DNA of 64,000 nucleotides from Pseudomonadota bacterium (GTDB lineage Bacteria > Pseudomonadota > Gammaproteobacteria > Ga0077536), in contig JADJYF010000014.1 of assembly GCA_016719885.1 (NCBI GenBank), positions 1 to 64,000 on the forward strand. Reading direction: 5' to 3'. The notes under the pieces were generated by a model that did no database searches, was not told the DNA's origin, and was given only the letters and a program-made list of their open reading frames with translations. The position numbers and the translations under genes are program-made. This document shows, piece by piece, positions 55,676 to 63,677 of the stretch (the first letter of the stretch is position 1; each line of letters starts with the position of its first letter).

Positions 55676-56099
55676 TTACAGTGCTGCCGGCAATTCCCAT
55701 TTTTCCACCGAATCGTAGAACGTCTTGTCGGGTTTCACCGACAGGTGGAAATGATGGTCATGCGGGTTCTTGCCGGTGTAGGGCCGCCATGTCCACGGGC
55801 TGACCGTCGAGCTCAGGATCTGCTTGTTCCAGATCAGGTACTTGATGCGAACATCGCGACTCGCGACCAGGGCATCGACGACTTTCTGCACATCGCAGCC
55901 GTGGGCGACGTCGTGGGTGATGTCTAGCGCGGTGACGACACCGAGGCCACCATCAATCACCCACGGGTTGTGATCCGATGAGCGCGACGCGTGGGCGGCG
56001 TCGCCGATGGTGCCGTCGCTGGCCTTCGAACGGTTGGGCGCCAGGGCGTTGATTTGGTCCCGGAGACGGACAAGGGGAATTCGCGGTTCGCCAGTTCAT
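55676..56099 (-). pseudogene. phage-type M15-like peptidase (endolysin-like), one frameshift
   Basis: The gene appears to start at ATG 56099 (MNWRTANS). It then needs removal of one C from the run at 56074-56077 to read LVRLRDQINALAPNRSKASD, then SDHNPWVIDGGLGVVTALDI and THD. The end reads WRPYTGKNPHDHHFHLSVKP. The SDHN...D...HxH arrangement is that of zinc DD-peptidase-like (M15-fold) lysis proteins found in prophages. The 424-base length is 141 codons plus one. The holin-like gene lies one base upstream, a common lysis-cassette order. It is about 140 residues if restored. Confidence 0.6.
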
Positions 56100-56100
56100 C

Positions 56101-56556
56101 TCACTTGTCCTCCACGTCGTAGCATTCGTTGGACGTCACCTGCTCGGCGCCGAGATTGAGTGCATTGAAGCCGCCGACAGCCGGCGACTGGGCGGTGATC
56201 ACTTCCTGCTTCTTCAGTTCCTTGACCTGCAGCACGTAGGACAGGATGGCGTTCCAGAAGCCCGACCCACCGCTGGCGAGGAGGCCGACGGCCACACAGG
56301 CCAGGCGGTGATCGGACATTTCGGAGTACATGGGGGCCAGCAAGGGTTGGGCCAGGAACGCGGTAGCAATGCCCGACGCCACCGCCAAGGCCTGCAGCGC
56401 CGAGCGTCGACACCCTTCCGCGCGCGGGTCGGGCTTGGCTTCATTGAGCCAGGCACTCATGCCCTTGATGATTTCCACCAGCCTTTCGGACGCGATGCTG
56501 ACCGACAGGATCAGCCCGAGCGTCGCTTGCAAAGTGCTTACAGGGTCTTGGGACAT
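56101..56556 (-). CDS. holin-like small membrane protein
   Basis: This 151-residue protein starts MSQDPVSTLQATLGLILSVS. Hydrophobic segments lie at about residues 8-26, 52-72 and 84-110 (LACVAVGLLASGGSGFWNAI), with a polar C-terminus. SERLVEIIKGMSAWLNE follows the first helix. Its stop is one base before the start of the M15-like peptidase gene. The membrane topology and pairing with a peptidoglycan peptidase suggest a holin, but no named holin family is recognised. Confidence 0.5.
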   Translation of the reverse strand: MSQDPVSTLQATLGLILSVSIASERLVEIIKGMSAWLNEAKPDPRAEGCRRSALQALAVASGIATAFLAQPLLAPMYSEMSDHRLACVAVGLLASGGSGFWNAILSYVLQVKELKKQEVITAQSPAVGGFNALNLGAEQVTSNECYDVEDK

Positions 56557-56742
56557 CGTTGTCTCCTTCCGTTTAGAACAACTGCGCGACTCAATACTTT
56601 CGATCGCGGCCGTGACGAGATGGCCGGGCCGGCCCGTGAGCGCTCACAGGCAGAGTAGATCCGCGACGCAAGGGCGCGCTATGGGAATAATCACAGTGGC
56701 CACGGGATGGCGGGTACACGCGGGGAAGGGGGGGCGCGCTGG

Positions 56743-56770
56743 GTGTGCGAATGAATTCGCACCTACAGGG
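56743..56770. repeat. single arm of repeat A
   Basis: GTGTGCGAATGAATTCGCAC followed by CTACAGGG is a lone right arm of repeat A, ending directly at the stop codon of the DUF1330 gene (56771). Confidence 0.85.
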
Positions 56771-57193
56771 CTAGGTGGCGAGTAAGGGCAGCCAGGCGCC
56801 GCCCTCGAATTCGATGGTGCGGGTCTTGTAGGGCAGCAAGGGTTCGGACGGCCACAGCACGCGTTTCTCCAGCGCCTGCTCGGCGAGGTAGTTCAGGGCC
56901 TGGTATTTCTCCGAGCGAAACATTTCATAGCAATGGCGACGGCTCGGGTAGCGCACCACCAGCACCACGTCCCAGTCACCGATATTGCCCTGGACCTGTT
57001 CTTTCAACTGCCCGGCGTAGATGAGTTCGATGCCGCTGTCCGCGCACTGCGCGGTGACCTGCCGTATGTATTCCAGGTAAGGCGTGAGGGCATCGCCCGG
57101 CTTGAACTTGAGAAGGTTCAGCACCACCACCGGGCCGGTGTCGAGGTCATGCGGTTGCACGGCGTCCAAGGTGGCGAGGGGATTGATGTCCAT
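56771..57193 (-). CDS. DUF1330-like protein
   Basis: This 140-residue protein starts MDINPLATLDAVQPHDLDTG. It reads PVVVLNLLKFKPGDALTPYL, VLVVRYPSRRHCYEMFRSEK and LPYKTRTIEF, the ferredoxin-like DUF1330 pattern in which a VL.L.KF strand is followed by a Y...YPS...F.S block. Function in the family is not established. It is divergent from the GFA gene at 57295. Repeat A abuts its 3' end. Confidence 0.75.
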   Translation of the reverse strand: MDINPLATLDAVQPHDLDTGPVVVLNLLKFKPGDALTPYLEYIRQVTAQCADSGIELIYAGQLKEQVQGNIGDWDVVLVVRYPSRRHCYEMFRSEKYQALNYLAEQALEKRVLWPSEPLLPYKTRTIEFEGGAWLPLLAT

Positions 57194-57294
57194 GGGTGCC
57201 TCCAAGGGCTGGCCTCTCGCGCCGGGCCACGGCGCGGTGGTGTGTTAGATTGCCGAGCAGGTTAGCAAAGCGTGCCAATGGAAAACGAGGCCCC

Positions 57295-57771
57295 ATGGCG
57301 ACAGACCACACCCACGACGTGCTCGGCGGCTGCTACTGCGGCGAAGTGCGATTCCGCATTCCCGGCCAGGCGCAGCCGCTGCAGACCGGCTATTGCCATT
57401 GCGTGGCTTGCCGGCAGGCGCACGCGGCGCCGGTGTACGCGGTGGCGTGGCTGCCCGACACCGATTTCGAGATCACCCAGGGCCAGGAATTCTTGAAATG
57501 GTATACGCGCTCGGAAACCCTGCGCGCCTATCTGCGCCGACACTTTTGCACCAACTGCGGCAGCAAGGTCTTCAATAGCTACAACGGCCCGTTTGGCGGC
57601 CAGCAGATCTCGACGCTGGGCGCCTTCCCGACCTTGTTCGATGATCAAGTCCTGGCGCGCAGCGAACCATGGGCGCCGAGCAAGCACATGCATTGCGCGG
57701 AGAGCCTGATGGACGTCTCGCTGATCAACGACGGGCTGCCCAAGCTGCCGAAGGGCGGCGACGGCGGCTGA
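57295..57771 (+). CDS. GFA/CENP-V family zinc protein
   Basis: This 158-residue protein starts MATDHTHDVLGGCYCGEVRF. Zinc-binding cysteines are in GGCYCGEVRF, YCHCVACRQAHAAP and HFCTNCGSKVF, the pattern of the glutathione-dependent formaldehyde-activating (Gfa) fold. The specific role of most members, including this one, is unknown, and formaldehyde activation should not be assumed. The start chosen gives family length; the frame is open further upstream. Confidence 0.85.
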   Translation: MATDHTHDVLGGCYCGEVRFRIPGQAQPLQTGYCHCVACRQAHAAPVYAVAWLPDTDFEITQGQEFLKWYTRSETLRAYLRRHFCTNCGSKVFNSYNGPFGGQQISTLGAFPTLFDDQVLARSEPWAPSKHMHCAESLMDVSLINDGLPKLPKGGDGG

Positions 57772-57830
57772 GCTGCATGACTTCAGGATGCTCTGATTAA
57801 GCGTAGCGGTGACGGCCGTGCCCCGCTGGT

Positions 57831-58481
57831 CTAGCCGCCACGCTGGGCGATGACCACGAGGTGCTTCTCCGGCAGCTGGTCGAATTCGAGATGCCGGCAA
57901 ATGCACTGGCCCTGCGCGATGACCTCGAGCAGGGCCGGAATGCCGAGGGATGCGTAGTAAAGCTCGGGGCCCATGTACACATCGTGATGTTCGGCCGGGC
58001 CGTCCAGCCCGCCGGCGGTGAACAGCAGCACGCCACCCGGCGCGAGCGCGCCCATCAGTTTCAACAGCAGTGCCCGCTGCGCGTTTAGGGCGACGTGCCA
58101 AATGCTGTCCCACGCGCTGATGAAGGCATAGGGCCGCGGCATCGGCCAGGTGCAGATATCCGCGTGATGAATCGGCACGCTGCTATCAGCGGCCCGCGCG
58201 AGCTCCACCATGCGCGCCGAAAGGTCTATGCCTTCCGGGCTCAAGCCATGCTCGCGCAGCAGGGCGTTGAAGCGCGTATTGCACCCGCAGCCGACATTGA
58301 GCGCCGCGCCGCCACGCGCGCCGAGCAGGGCCAGCGCCTGGCGGTGATGGGCAATGCCATTGTGTTGAGGGAACTCGCCATCGCGCCACCTTTCGGCAAG
58401 CGCGTCGTAGGCGGCGGCGACCTGCGTGTGATCCACGTCGGCGGCCTCGGGCGCCGCCGGCGGGTGTTCAGGCGTCACCAA
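57831..58481 (-). CDS. SAM-dependent methyltransferase
   Basis: This 216-residue class I methyltransferase has SAM motif I ALNVGCGCNTRFNALLREHG, the motif II acidic GIDLSARMVELARAA, and SAWDSIWHVALN, which covers the catalytic/substrate loop. The substrate is unknown. The start overlaps by 14 bases the end of the hypothetical gene at 58468, so the two genes are translationally coupled on the minus strand. Confidence 0.82.
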   Translation of the reverse strand: MVTPEHPPAAPEAADVDHTQVAAAYDALAERWRDGEFPQHNGIAHHRQALALLGARGGAALNVGCGCNTRFNALLREHGLSPEGIDLSARMVELARAADSSVPIHHADICTWPMPRPYAFISAWDSIWHVALNAQRALLLKLMGALAPGGVLLFTAGGLDGPAEHHDVYMGPELYYASLGIPALLEVIAQGQCICRHLEFDQLPEKHLVVIAQRGG

Positions 58482-58917
58482 TCTTCAGCCTTCGCACACC
58501 GTTGCTCGCAAACTCTTCGGAGTATTTCTCTTCGATAGGCGCGGCCAGTTCCCAAAATTCTTCCGGCGTCGCCGGCTCCTTGGGCAGGTTGGAGATCATC
58601 GCCGTCATGTCGCGCTCGACCAGGCGCTCGATGAGCTCTTCCCAGAAGGATTCGGCGTTGTAAACGCCGATGGCTTCGCGAACGCTTTCCAGCTCTTCCA
58701 ATTTCGGCGTGGGAACGAAGGCGCGCAGGCTCTTGTCGTTCGTGATCAGGCTTTCACAGCCCATGGCCTTGGCGCTTGCGTAGATTTTCTGACACAGGAG
58801 GTAGAAGCGCTCCTTGTTCGGATCCGGCGCTTCGTCGTAGGCGGTGAGCATCCATTCGGCGAGGTAGAGGAGCTCAATCAGTGCCCGGTACTCGGGCTTG
58901 GAGAATTCAATCTTCAT
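58468..58917 (-). CDS. hypothetical acidic protein
   Basis: This 149-residue protein starts MKIEFSKPEYRALIELLYLA. It is rich in Glu and Leu and probably all-helical, with no membrane segment or signal. Segments such as SLRAFVPTPKLEELESVREA and NAESFWEELIERLVERDMTA suggest a soluble cytoplasmic protein. No family is recognised. It is coupled to the methyltransferase gene downstream by a 14-base overlap. The 152 bases upstream hold nothing obvious. Confidence 0.7.
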   Translation of the reverse strand: MKIEFSKPEYRALIELLYLAEWMLTAYDEAPDPNKERFYLLCQKIYASAKAMGCESLITNDKSLRAFVPTPKLEELESVREAIGVYNAESFWEELIERLVERDMTAMISNLPKEPATPEEFWELAAPIEEKYSEEFASNGVRRLKIGDA

Positions 58918-59069
58918 GTCGGGTGGGTCTCAATGGGTCGGAAGTCTTCATCTCGCCGCGCGAGCCGCACGCTCGTTACGGCGAATGGTGTGGTGATCAT
59001 CGCAAGCAGCGCCGTCGAACGCCAAGGCCCTAAACGCAGAGAACCCCTGGGCGAAGTTGCGACCGCCGC

Positions 59070-59492
59070 CTAGGCGACGGGCAAATGACGCCAGATCACC
59101 ACCCACAGCGTCACGAGGATCACGTTGCCGGCGCCGAACAGCAGGCCGCGATGCGCGACCTTGTTATAGCTCAAATGCACAATGCTATGCAGCACCCGCG
59201 CCACCACGAACGCCCAGGCGAGCTGCACCATGAGGGGCGTGGGCTGCGTGGCCGTGTAAGCCACGAGACAGCCCACGTAGAACAGCACCGGGAACTCCAA
59301 CAGGTTCATGTAATTCCGGTTCGGAAGACTGGTCTCGGGCGGCACCGCGCCCGACTCACCGAAGGCAAAATCCTCCACCGTCACCTGCCCCTTCATGGCG
59401 GCGCGCACGCGCGCGATGGGAATGAGCACTTGCACGAAGGCCGTCCAGGCCGCGAGGGCGAACATCGGGGTGAGGAGCGCGGTGGCGGGCAT
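59070..59492 (-). CDS. MAPEG-family membrane protein
   Basis: This 140-residue protein has four membrane helices. It starts MPATALLTPMFALAAWTAFV; the loop ETSLPNRNYMNLLEFPVLFY and the following AWAFVVARVLHSIVHLSYNK are the MAPEG signature, shared with microsomal glutathione transferases. Bacterial members may conjugate glutathione to hydrophobic electrophiles. It lies just left of the integron cassette stretch, and nothing indicates that it is itself a cassette gene. Confidence 0.85.
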   Translation of the reverse strand: MPATALLTPMFALAAWTAFVQVLIPIARVRAAMKGQVTVEDFAFGESGAVPPETSLPNRNYMNLLEFPVLFYVGCLVAYTATQPTPLMVQLAWAFVVARVLHSIVHLSYNKVAHRGLLFGAGNVILVTLWVVIWRHLPVA

Positions 59493-59589
59493 GAAATGTT
59501 TCCTCTAGTTCGTATTGTCGAGTTCGCTGCATCCCGGGACGACCGTGGGCGATCGTCGCACCCAGCGTGCAGCGCGCTGCCCCGAGATC

Positions 59590-59870
59590 TCAGGTCTCAT
59601 TGACGCGCACGTTAACCGGGACGATGGTTGAGCCGTCGGTCGCCGGATTGTACTTGGGGCACGCGCAAGTTGGCACAAATTCGCCAGCTTCGAAGTCACG
59701 CCCGCTCAGCCCCCGCGTTCAGCACCGCGCCTGAAATGACGAAAGACCAGTAGTGCAGCGCCACCCACGGCCGCGACGAAGCAGGACAAATTCAACGCAT
59801 CGATGGAGACGAGCCTCAGCAAAGGGTTGGCCTCGGACAGGGGCGCCCATGGACGCATCGAGGAATACAT
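59590..59870 (-). pseudogene. small protein with one membrane segment, probably frameshifted
   Basis: From ATG 59870 a 54-residue frame reads MYSSMRPWAPLSEANPLLRL and then a hydrophobic segment (SCFVAAVGGAALLVFRHF), ending at TGA 59706. If one G is missing from the GGGGG run just before that stop, reading continues SGRDFEAGEFVPTCACPKYN and ends VPVNVRVNET at TGA 59590. The 281-base span is 94 codons less one base. The ATG is 43 bases past attC-1, where a cassette gene would begin. No family is recognised. Confidence 0.4.
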
Positions 59871-59912
59871 GAGTGACGGCGACGACGGGCACCCCGCAAA
59901 TCACGTGGCGGA

Positions 59913-59979
59913 CGCTAACCCGCCGTTGACCGGCACTGAAGCGCGCATCACGGAGGCGCCCCGTCACGGCTGGTTAGGC
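59913..59979 (-). repeat. integron attC-like site 1
   Basis: The ends are CGCTAAC (59913-59919, one mismatch to RYYYAAC) and GTTAGGC (59973-59979, exact GTTRRRY). The interior forms an imperfect stem (CTAACC with GGTTAG, then GCCGTTGAC with GTCACGGC, leaving one bulged T), as attC sites do. It lies 17 bases past the stop of the 79-residue gene on the minus strand. The right end (GGCTGGTTAGGCG) is shared with attC-2. Confidence 0.7.
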
Positions 59980-59996
59980 GTCGATTCGTCTACTCG

Positions 59997-60236
59997 CTAT
60001 TTGCCTACGTGAATCATGAGGCCACAATGCGGACAGTAGAACTCATGGTCGCGTGACCGCCCTTGCGTGTCTCGTGGGCCGAGCACAGAAACGTCCCCTT
60101 CGGGCGACTCAATCGCATTTAGCGCGCCTCTCAGAATTTCAACGATTGCTTGCGCATCTCGCCGCAGACCGGAGTTCTCCAGCTCAGCGATTTCAGTCGA
60201 AATTTCAACGAACGCTTTAATTACAGATTCTTTCAT
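59997..60236 (-). CDS. small cassette protein with C-terminal CxxC
   Basis: This 79-residue protein starts MKESVIKAFVEISTEIAELE. The N-terminal half is helical, and the end reads HEFYCPHCGLMIHVGK, a single CxxC with a nearby His that may bind zinc. The family is not recognised. Its start overlaps the end of the gene at 60217 by 20 bases, so both are read together, and attC-1 follows its stop by 17 bases, the normal position for the last gene of an integron cassette. Confidence 0.6.
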   Translation of the reverse strand: MKESVIKAFVEISTEIAELENSGLRRDAQAIVEILRGALNAIESPEGDVSVLGPRDTQGRSRDHEFYCPHCGLMIHVGK

Positions 60237-60675
60237 TCTTCCCGTCCATTTTTATTCCGAAATTTCCCACCTTCAATCGATATACGCTTGCCCATCGTTT
60301 CTCGCATGCGGACAGGGTCGGTATTTGATGCTCTACCTTTAACGCGAATTCACGGATTAGTCTTGTGACACCGGCCTTATCCAAGAGATCTCGATTAGCA
60401 AAGTGTTCCAAATAGCAGAGCGCGATAGTGTCATACCAATCCGCAATTTTTCGCACCCGATTTCTGTGGTGGCCGGCATTCGGTGCCGAATCCTTCATGA
60501 CATCTGGGTTCTCTAGAATCGCGACTACTTCTGAGATCTCCTTCTGCTTCTCTAGCGTTTCAGAATGAATTTCAAAGATAGGTCGGTACGGTCTTCTCCT
60601 TTGCGACCGTCATGTCCCAGACCGCGGTCGCGCCCCGAAAACGGCTCCGAGGATTGCGCTTATTGCGTCGCTCAT
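60217..60675 (-). pseudogene. DUF4760-like cassette protein, two compensating frameshifts
   Basis: The start is ATG 60675 (MSDAISAILGAVFGA). Near 60628-60638 one base seems missing; the next frame reads TAVWDMTVAKEKTVPTYL. Near 60577 one extra T returns to the first frame, which reads EIHSETLEKQKEISEVVAIL and then IADWYDTIALCYLEHFANRD, ending RLKVGNFGIKMDGKNERICN. The total is 153 codons. An N-terminal hydrophobic helix and the later WYD.IA.CYL...DLL pattern resemble DUF4760 proteins (tentative). Read in one frame throughout there is a single TGA after about residue 21, so a nonsense mutation is the other reading. Confidence 0.5.
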
Positions 60676-60706
60676 CCACTTTAGTGCTTCCTTAAAGATA
60701 GGCACT

Positions 60707-60788
60707 GCCTACCGATGAAATAAAACGTGCCGATGAGCGACTGCGAACCGCGCAGCCCGAAGGATTCCGCCACATTGACAAATTAGGC
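60707..60788 (-). repeat. possible degenerate attC site
   Basis: The ends are GCCTACC (60707-60713) and ATTAGGC (60782-60788), each one or two bases off the attC consensus, 82 bases apart. The right end touches the stop codon of the nuclease gene (60789), as attC sites often do. The interior has a short CTGCG/CGCAG pairing. It would split the nuclease and the DUF4760-like gene into separate cassettes. Confidence 0.35.
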
Positions 60789-61763
60789 CTAGGGTACGAT
60801 GTTGCACAGCAAGTCCTCGGGGAGAACGTGCCTTTCAAGGTCTGGGAGAGAAATTGAAACCGCTAGATCCATTCCGTCAACGATAACTATCTCAACGATC
60901 ATTTCTCCCGGCAGCAAGGCCGTCGGTACTGGCGTCCAATCGCTCGGCAGTTCGCACGGGTCAGCGGTGTCCCAGTCGACTCCGTTGATCATGTACTGAT
61001 TCTCGCCAGAGCAAGTCGAACGCCCCCTCAAGTAGTCGTATATTCCGAGGGTGGCGTCAAGGCGTATGGTCTGGCGACGCCACTCCGTTCGGTATATGAA
61101 TCCCACTTCAGCTCCGCTGAGCGTGATTGGATTGGCTCCGCAACAGAAGGCCAAAGGTTTAGTGAATCGAAATGAAGCTCGCAAACGGGTATTGACGGAA
61201 GGATTCTCCTTAGCGACGAGAAAGGCGCGATATTGCAGCCAAGCGTCAAGCGATCGGGCGCCGAATTTGACAGAATGCAGGTGATGGCTCTCTAGCGCTT
61301 CGGCAATATTGGTTTCGCTATGATAGGTAAAGCGCCAATCCCCAAAGTAGATACAGCGGAGAATTAATTCCTCTTGAATCTCAGCTTTTACGCGATCATC
61401 GCCTTCCCGCAAAACAGAAATCATGCCGATACCTTTGCGTTTTGCTTTGCGTAACGCGTCAGCTGTAAACCCTGAGTTACTGCAGATAATTGCAACTGTT
61501 GCGCCAAGGTCGTGTCGCTTTGCATCTAACGCATCGACGAATTCTCTTCCGACTTTGCCTGTCGCGCTTAGACTAAAGTCCTTGCATTCGACAACGACGA
61601 GGACGGGTCGTGCCTCAATATATCCCCGTATAGCAACATCCATATCGAGGCGGCCATCGGGGCCCGGCACCCATTCGCCTTCAGTAACTACAGCGTCCGA
61701 ATCGAACGCTCTAGCCACTTCCGAAACAAGCTTCTGGAATGCTCTACCCCGTGCTGTGACCAT
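60789..61763 (-). CDS. Mrr/PD-(D/E)XK restriction-endonuclease-like protein in an integron cassette
   Basis: This 324-residue protein starts at 61763 (MVTARGRAFQKLVSEVARAF). The nuclease core is at the N-terminus: GRLDMDVAIRG (Asp42 or Asp40), then VLVVVECKDFS (Glu59-x-Lys61), then the helix VGREFVDALDAKRHDLGATV. This is the arrangement in Mrr-type type IV restriction endonucleases and related PD-(D/E)XK proteins. The remaining 200 residues are unassigned and may be a sensor or partner-binding domain. The frame is open up to 61883, but those 40 residues (NQPLERTPPRLALRGR) are encoded by attC-2 and are not part of the protein. A role in defence is inferred from fold and context. Confidence 0.7.
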   Translation of the reverse strand: MVTARGRAFQKLVSEVARAFDSDAVVTEGEWVPGPDGRLDMDVAIRGYIEARPVLVVVECKDFSLSATGKVGREFVDALDAKRHDLGATVAIICSNSGFTADALRKAKRKGIGMISVLREGDDRVKAEIQEELILRCIYFGDWRFTYHSETNIAEALESHHLHSVKFGARSLDAWLQYRAFLVAKENPSVNTRLRASFRFTKPLAFCCGANPITLSGAEVGFIYRTEWRRQTIRLDATLGIYDYLRGRSTCSGENQYMINGVDWDTADPCELPSDWTPVPTALLPGEMIVEIVIVDGMDLAVSISLPDLERHVLPEDLLCNIVP

Positions 61764-61794
61764 AGGTGCAGCCACTTGCAGGGGACAGAGTAAA

Positions 61795-61863
61795 GCCCAA
61801 CGCGCCCTTGGGCGGCCCCGAAGCGCTAAGCGCGGAGGCGTCCGCTCCAACGGCTGGTTAGGC
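61795..61863 (-). repeat. integron attC-like site 2
   Basis: The ends match the attC consensus exactly: GCCCAAC (61795-61801, RYYYAAC) and GTTAGGC (61857-61863, GTTRRRY). The interior includes GCGGAGGCGTCCGCTCCAAC, nearly identical to attC-3. It lies between the ATPase gene stop (61959) and the nuclease gene start (61763). Confidence 0.8.
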
Positions 61864-61958
61864 GCTTGACGTCTGGCGTTCATAGGGATCGGATTTGAGT
61901 TCGATTCTCTGCCTCGGGGATTGGCAGGCGCGCGACGATTGGCGGACCCAGTGCGATT

Positions 61959-63455
61959 TCACGATCGAAACGACTTTAGCCCATTGAAGAACGCACTACG
62001 CACTGCCCATTTAACGGCGTCGTCAGTACGTACGCTTTTCCAATGGTCCGGGTGCCGCATTACGTCCCGCACTTCATAGCGGTCGTCCTGTGGGTAGCGC
62101 ACCTCCAAGAAGCCTATTCTGTACAAAAAGCGGGCGAGGGCGATATCAGGGTCTCCGTACGAAACTCCGTTTTGGAGCTTTACCTGTCCGTTTCCGATCA
62201 ATCCACGGAGATGCTTATACAAATCCGACGCAATCCATTCAAGAGGCTTTCCAGTAAATGACTGTAAACAGATGTCCAGGCCATCGCACAGCCCACCGAA
62301 CTCAGTCTTCAAGAATTCCAGTTGGTCAGTTGAATAGGTCCACTCTGCATCTTGAATCACAAGCTCCGGGACAGGCAATCTTTCCGCGCCGTCCAGCGCG
62401 AATTTAATCATTGCCCGCAAACTGCGAGGTGTATACATAGAGCGCCGGACAAAGTAGCTGAACGAGTCGCTTGTTGATCTATTCTTTAGCGTTACTTGCG
62501 GAGTAATAAATACATGCCACATGTCGTCGAATGGCACACGAATTTGCTTCGGATTGACATCCAGCGCTATTCCAATAGCGAGTCGGAGGCGCTGCGCGGT
62601 CCACTCTCGCAGATCCGACACATCCCAATTTAGGTGAACGATTCCGCTGACCTTGTCAGCATAGTGCCAACCTGGGTTAATGTTTAACCACAGGTCCTGA
62701 CGCATGAACAAATGAACCTCTGCGCTTTTGTTATGGTGGGTAATTCGATCTGCGGCCTCAATAGCATCTCGAATCAGCCGGACATTGGTTGCGCCTCCCT
62801 CTTCCTGTAAGTTATCGAAGTCATCTACAAAAAGAGCAAAGCAAGCGGCGTTGGCGACGCGGGCTATCCGAGGTGCGCTTTCTTTTTCTAGATCGCAATT
62901 CTCGGCTGCGACGCTCTTTGCCCATGGGACGAGAGTTCTTATAACATCGACGATGCGCTCTCCGAAGTCGCGCTCGGTTATGCCTTTTATCTTGGCCCAC
63001 GCGCGTAGTGCAATTTCGTCATCATTTGCGATGAGCCTGCCGCTCATTTCCTGAGCAAGTCGTCGGCAAATCAAGTCCGCGTAAATTTGCATCCAATCGG
63101 CGACCGCGCCATAGCCGCGCTCTGCCGCCTTTGCCAAGCGTTCGGCATGGAGCGAAGCCAGTTCGTCAGCTGACGCTTCTACGATGAGCGTACGAGAATC
63201 CGACTTGCGCCGCTCGATGCTTGTCAGGCGCACGGCCGATTTCCCTGCACCCTTACGGGCGACTGCAACGGTTACGGTCTTCGAAATTGCATTTGAAAAC
63301 CAATCAGGTTGAACCAGTAGGTTCTCGAACCAGCGGTTTTGCACCGTGTCGCGCTCGGCATCCGGAAATCCAATGAACGATGAGTCATTTTTCCATCGTT
63401 CGCGGATTGCCTGAATTTGGGACGAAGTCAAAGACTTGATGGAATCGGAACTCAT
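61959..63455 (-). CDS. P-loop ATPase (KAP/Sll1717-like) in an integron cassette
   Basis: This protein of about 498 residues is counted from ATG 63455, which has GGGGA at good spacing; ATG 63473 would add six residues. Walker A is ARKGAGKSAVR (about residues 66-76) and Walker B is CFALFVDDFDNLQEEGG (about 205-221). Downstream stretches VHLFMRQDLWLNINPGW and IVHLNWDVSDLREWTAQRL fit the sensor and arginine-finger region of STAND/KAP-type ATPases, especially the Sll1717-like group. The C-terminal region has a winged-helix-like end (YRIGFLEVRYPQDDRYEVRD). The GC content is clearly lower than in the catabolic genes. Relatives occur in defence loci, but function here is unproven. Confidence 0.7.
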   Translation of the reverse strand: MSSDSIKSLTSSQIQAIRERWKNDSSFIGFPDAERDTVQNRWFENLLVQPDWFSNAISKTVTVAVARKGAGKSAVRLTSIERRKSDSRTLIVEASADELASLHAERLAKAAERGYGAVADWMQIYADLICRRLAQEMSGRLIANDDEIALRAWAKIKGITERDFGERIVDVIRTLVPWAKSVAAENCDLEKESAPRIARVANAACFALFVDDFDNLQEEGGATNVRLIRDAIEAADRITHHNKSAEVHLFMRQDLWLNINPGWHYADKVSGIVHLNWDVSDLREWTAQRLRLAIGIALDVNPKQIRVPFDDMWHVFITPQVTLKNRSTSDSFSYFVRRSMYTPRSLRAMIKFALDGAERLPVPELVIQDAEWTYSTDQLEFLKTEFGGLCDGLDICLQSFTGKPLEWIASDLYKHLRGLIGNGQVKLQNGVSYGDPDIALARFLYRIGFLEVRYPQDDRYEVRDVMRHPDHWKSVRTDDAVKWAVRSAFFNGLKSFRS

Positions 63456-63608
63456 GAGATTCCCCGAGGACATAGCGGAGCCTAGGTTAGCGGCAAAGAC
63501 CTGGCGCTGTATATGTTGAATTTGTGGCCACCGCTTGTCGCAGCGGGTGTTACGGGTCGGACGCGATTTTCTCCCCTGAATGGCCGGGGCACGGAAGTAA
63601 GCGCGTCA

Positions 63609-63677
63609 AGCTAACGCGCCGATGGGCGGCGCGCCAGCGCGCAGCGCTGAGGCGTCCGCTCCATTGGCTGGTTAGGT
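63609..63677 (-). repeat. integron attC-like site 3
   Basis: The ends are AGCTAAC (63609-63615, one mismatch to RYYYAAC) and GTTAGGT (63671-63677, exact GTTRRRY). The interior TGAGGCGTCCGCTCCATTGG matches attC-2 closely. It overlaps the stop codon of the 37-residue gene at 63672. Confidence 0.75.

Noticed and set aside
61764..61883. A 40-residue N-terminal extension of the nuclease (MNARRQAPNQPLERTPPRLA...)
   Set aside because: It is encoded by attC-2; open frames running through attC sites commonly give this kind of QPLERTPPR text. The start at 61763 gives a normal Mrr-like N-terminus.
61885..61925. A tRNA-like T-arm (GAGTTCGATTCTC) near attC-2
   Set aside because: No matching acceptor, D or anticodon arms can be built around it on either strand.
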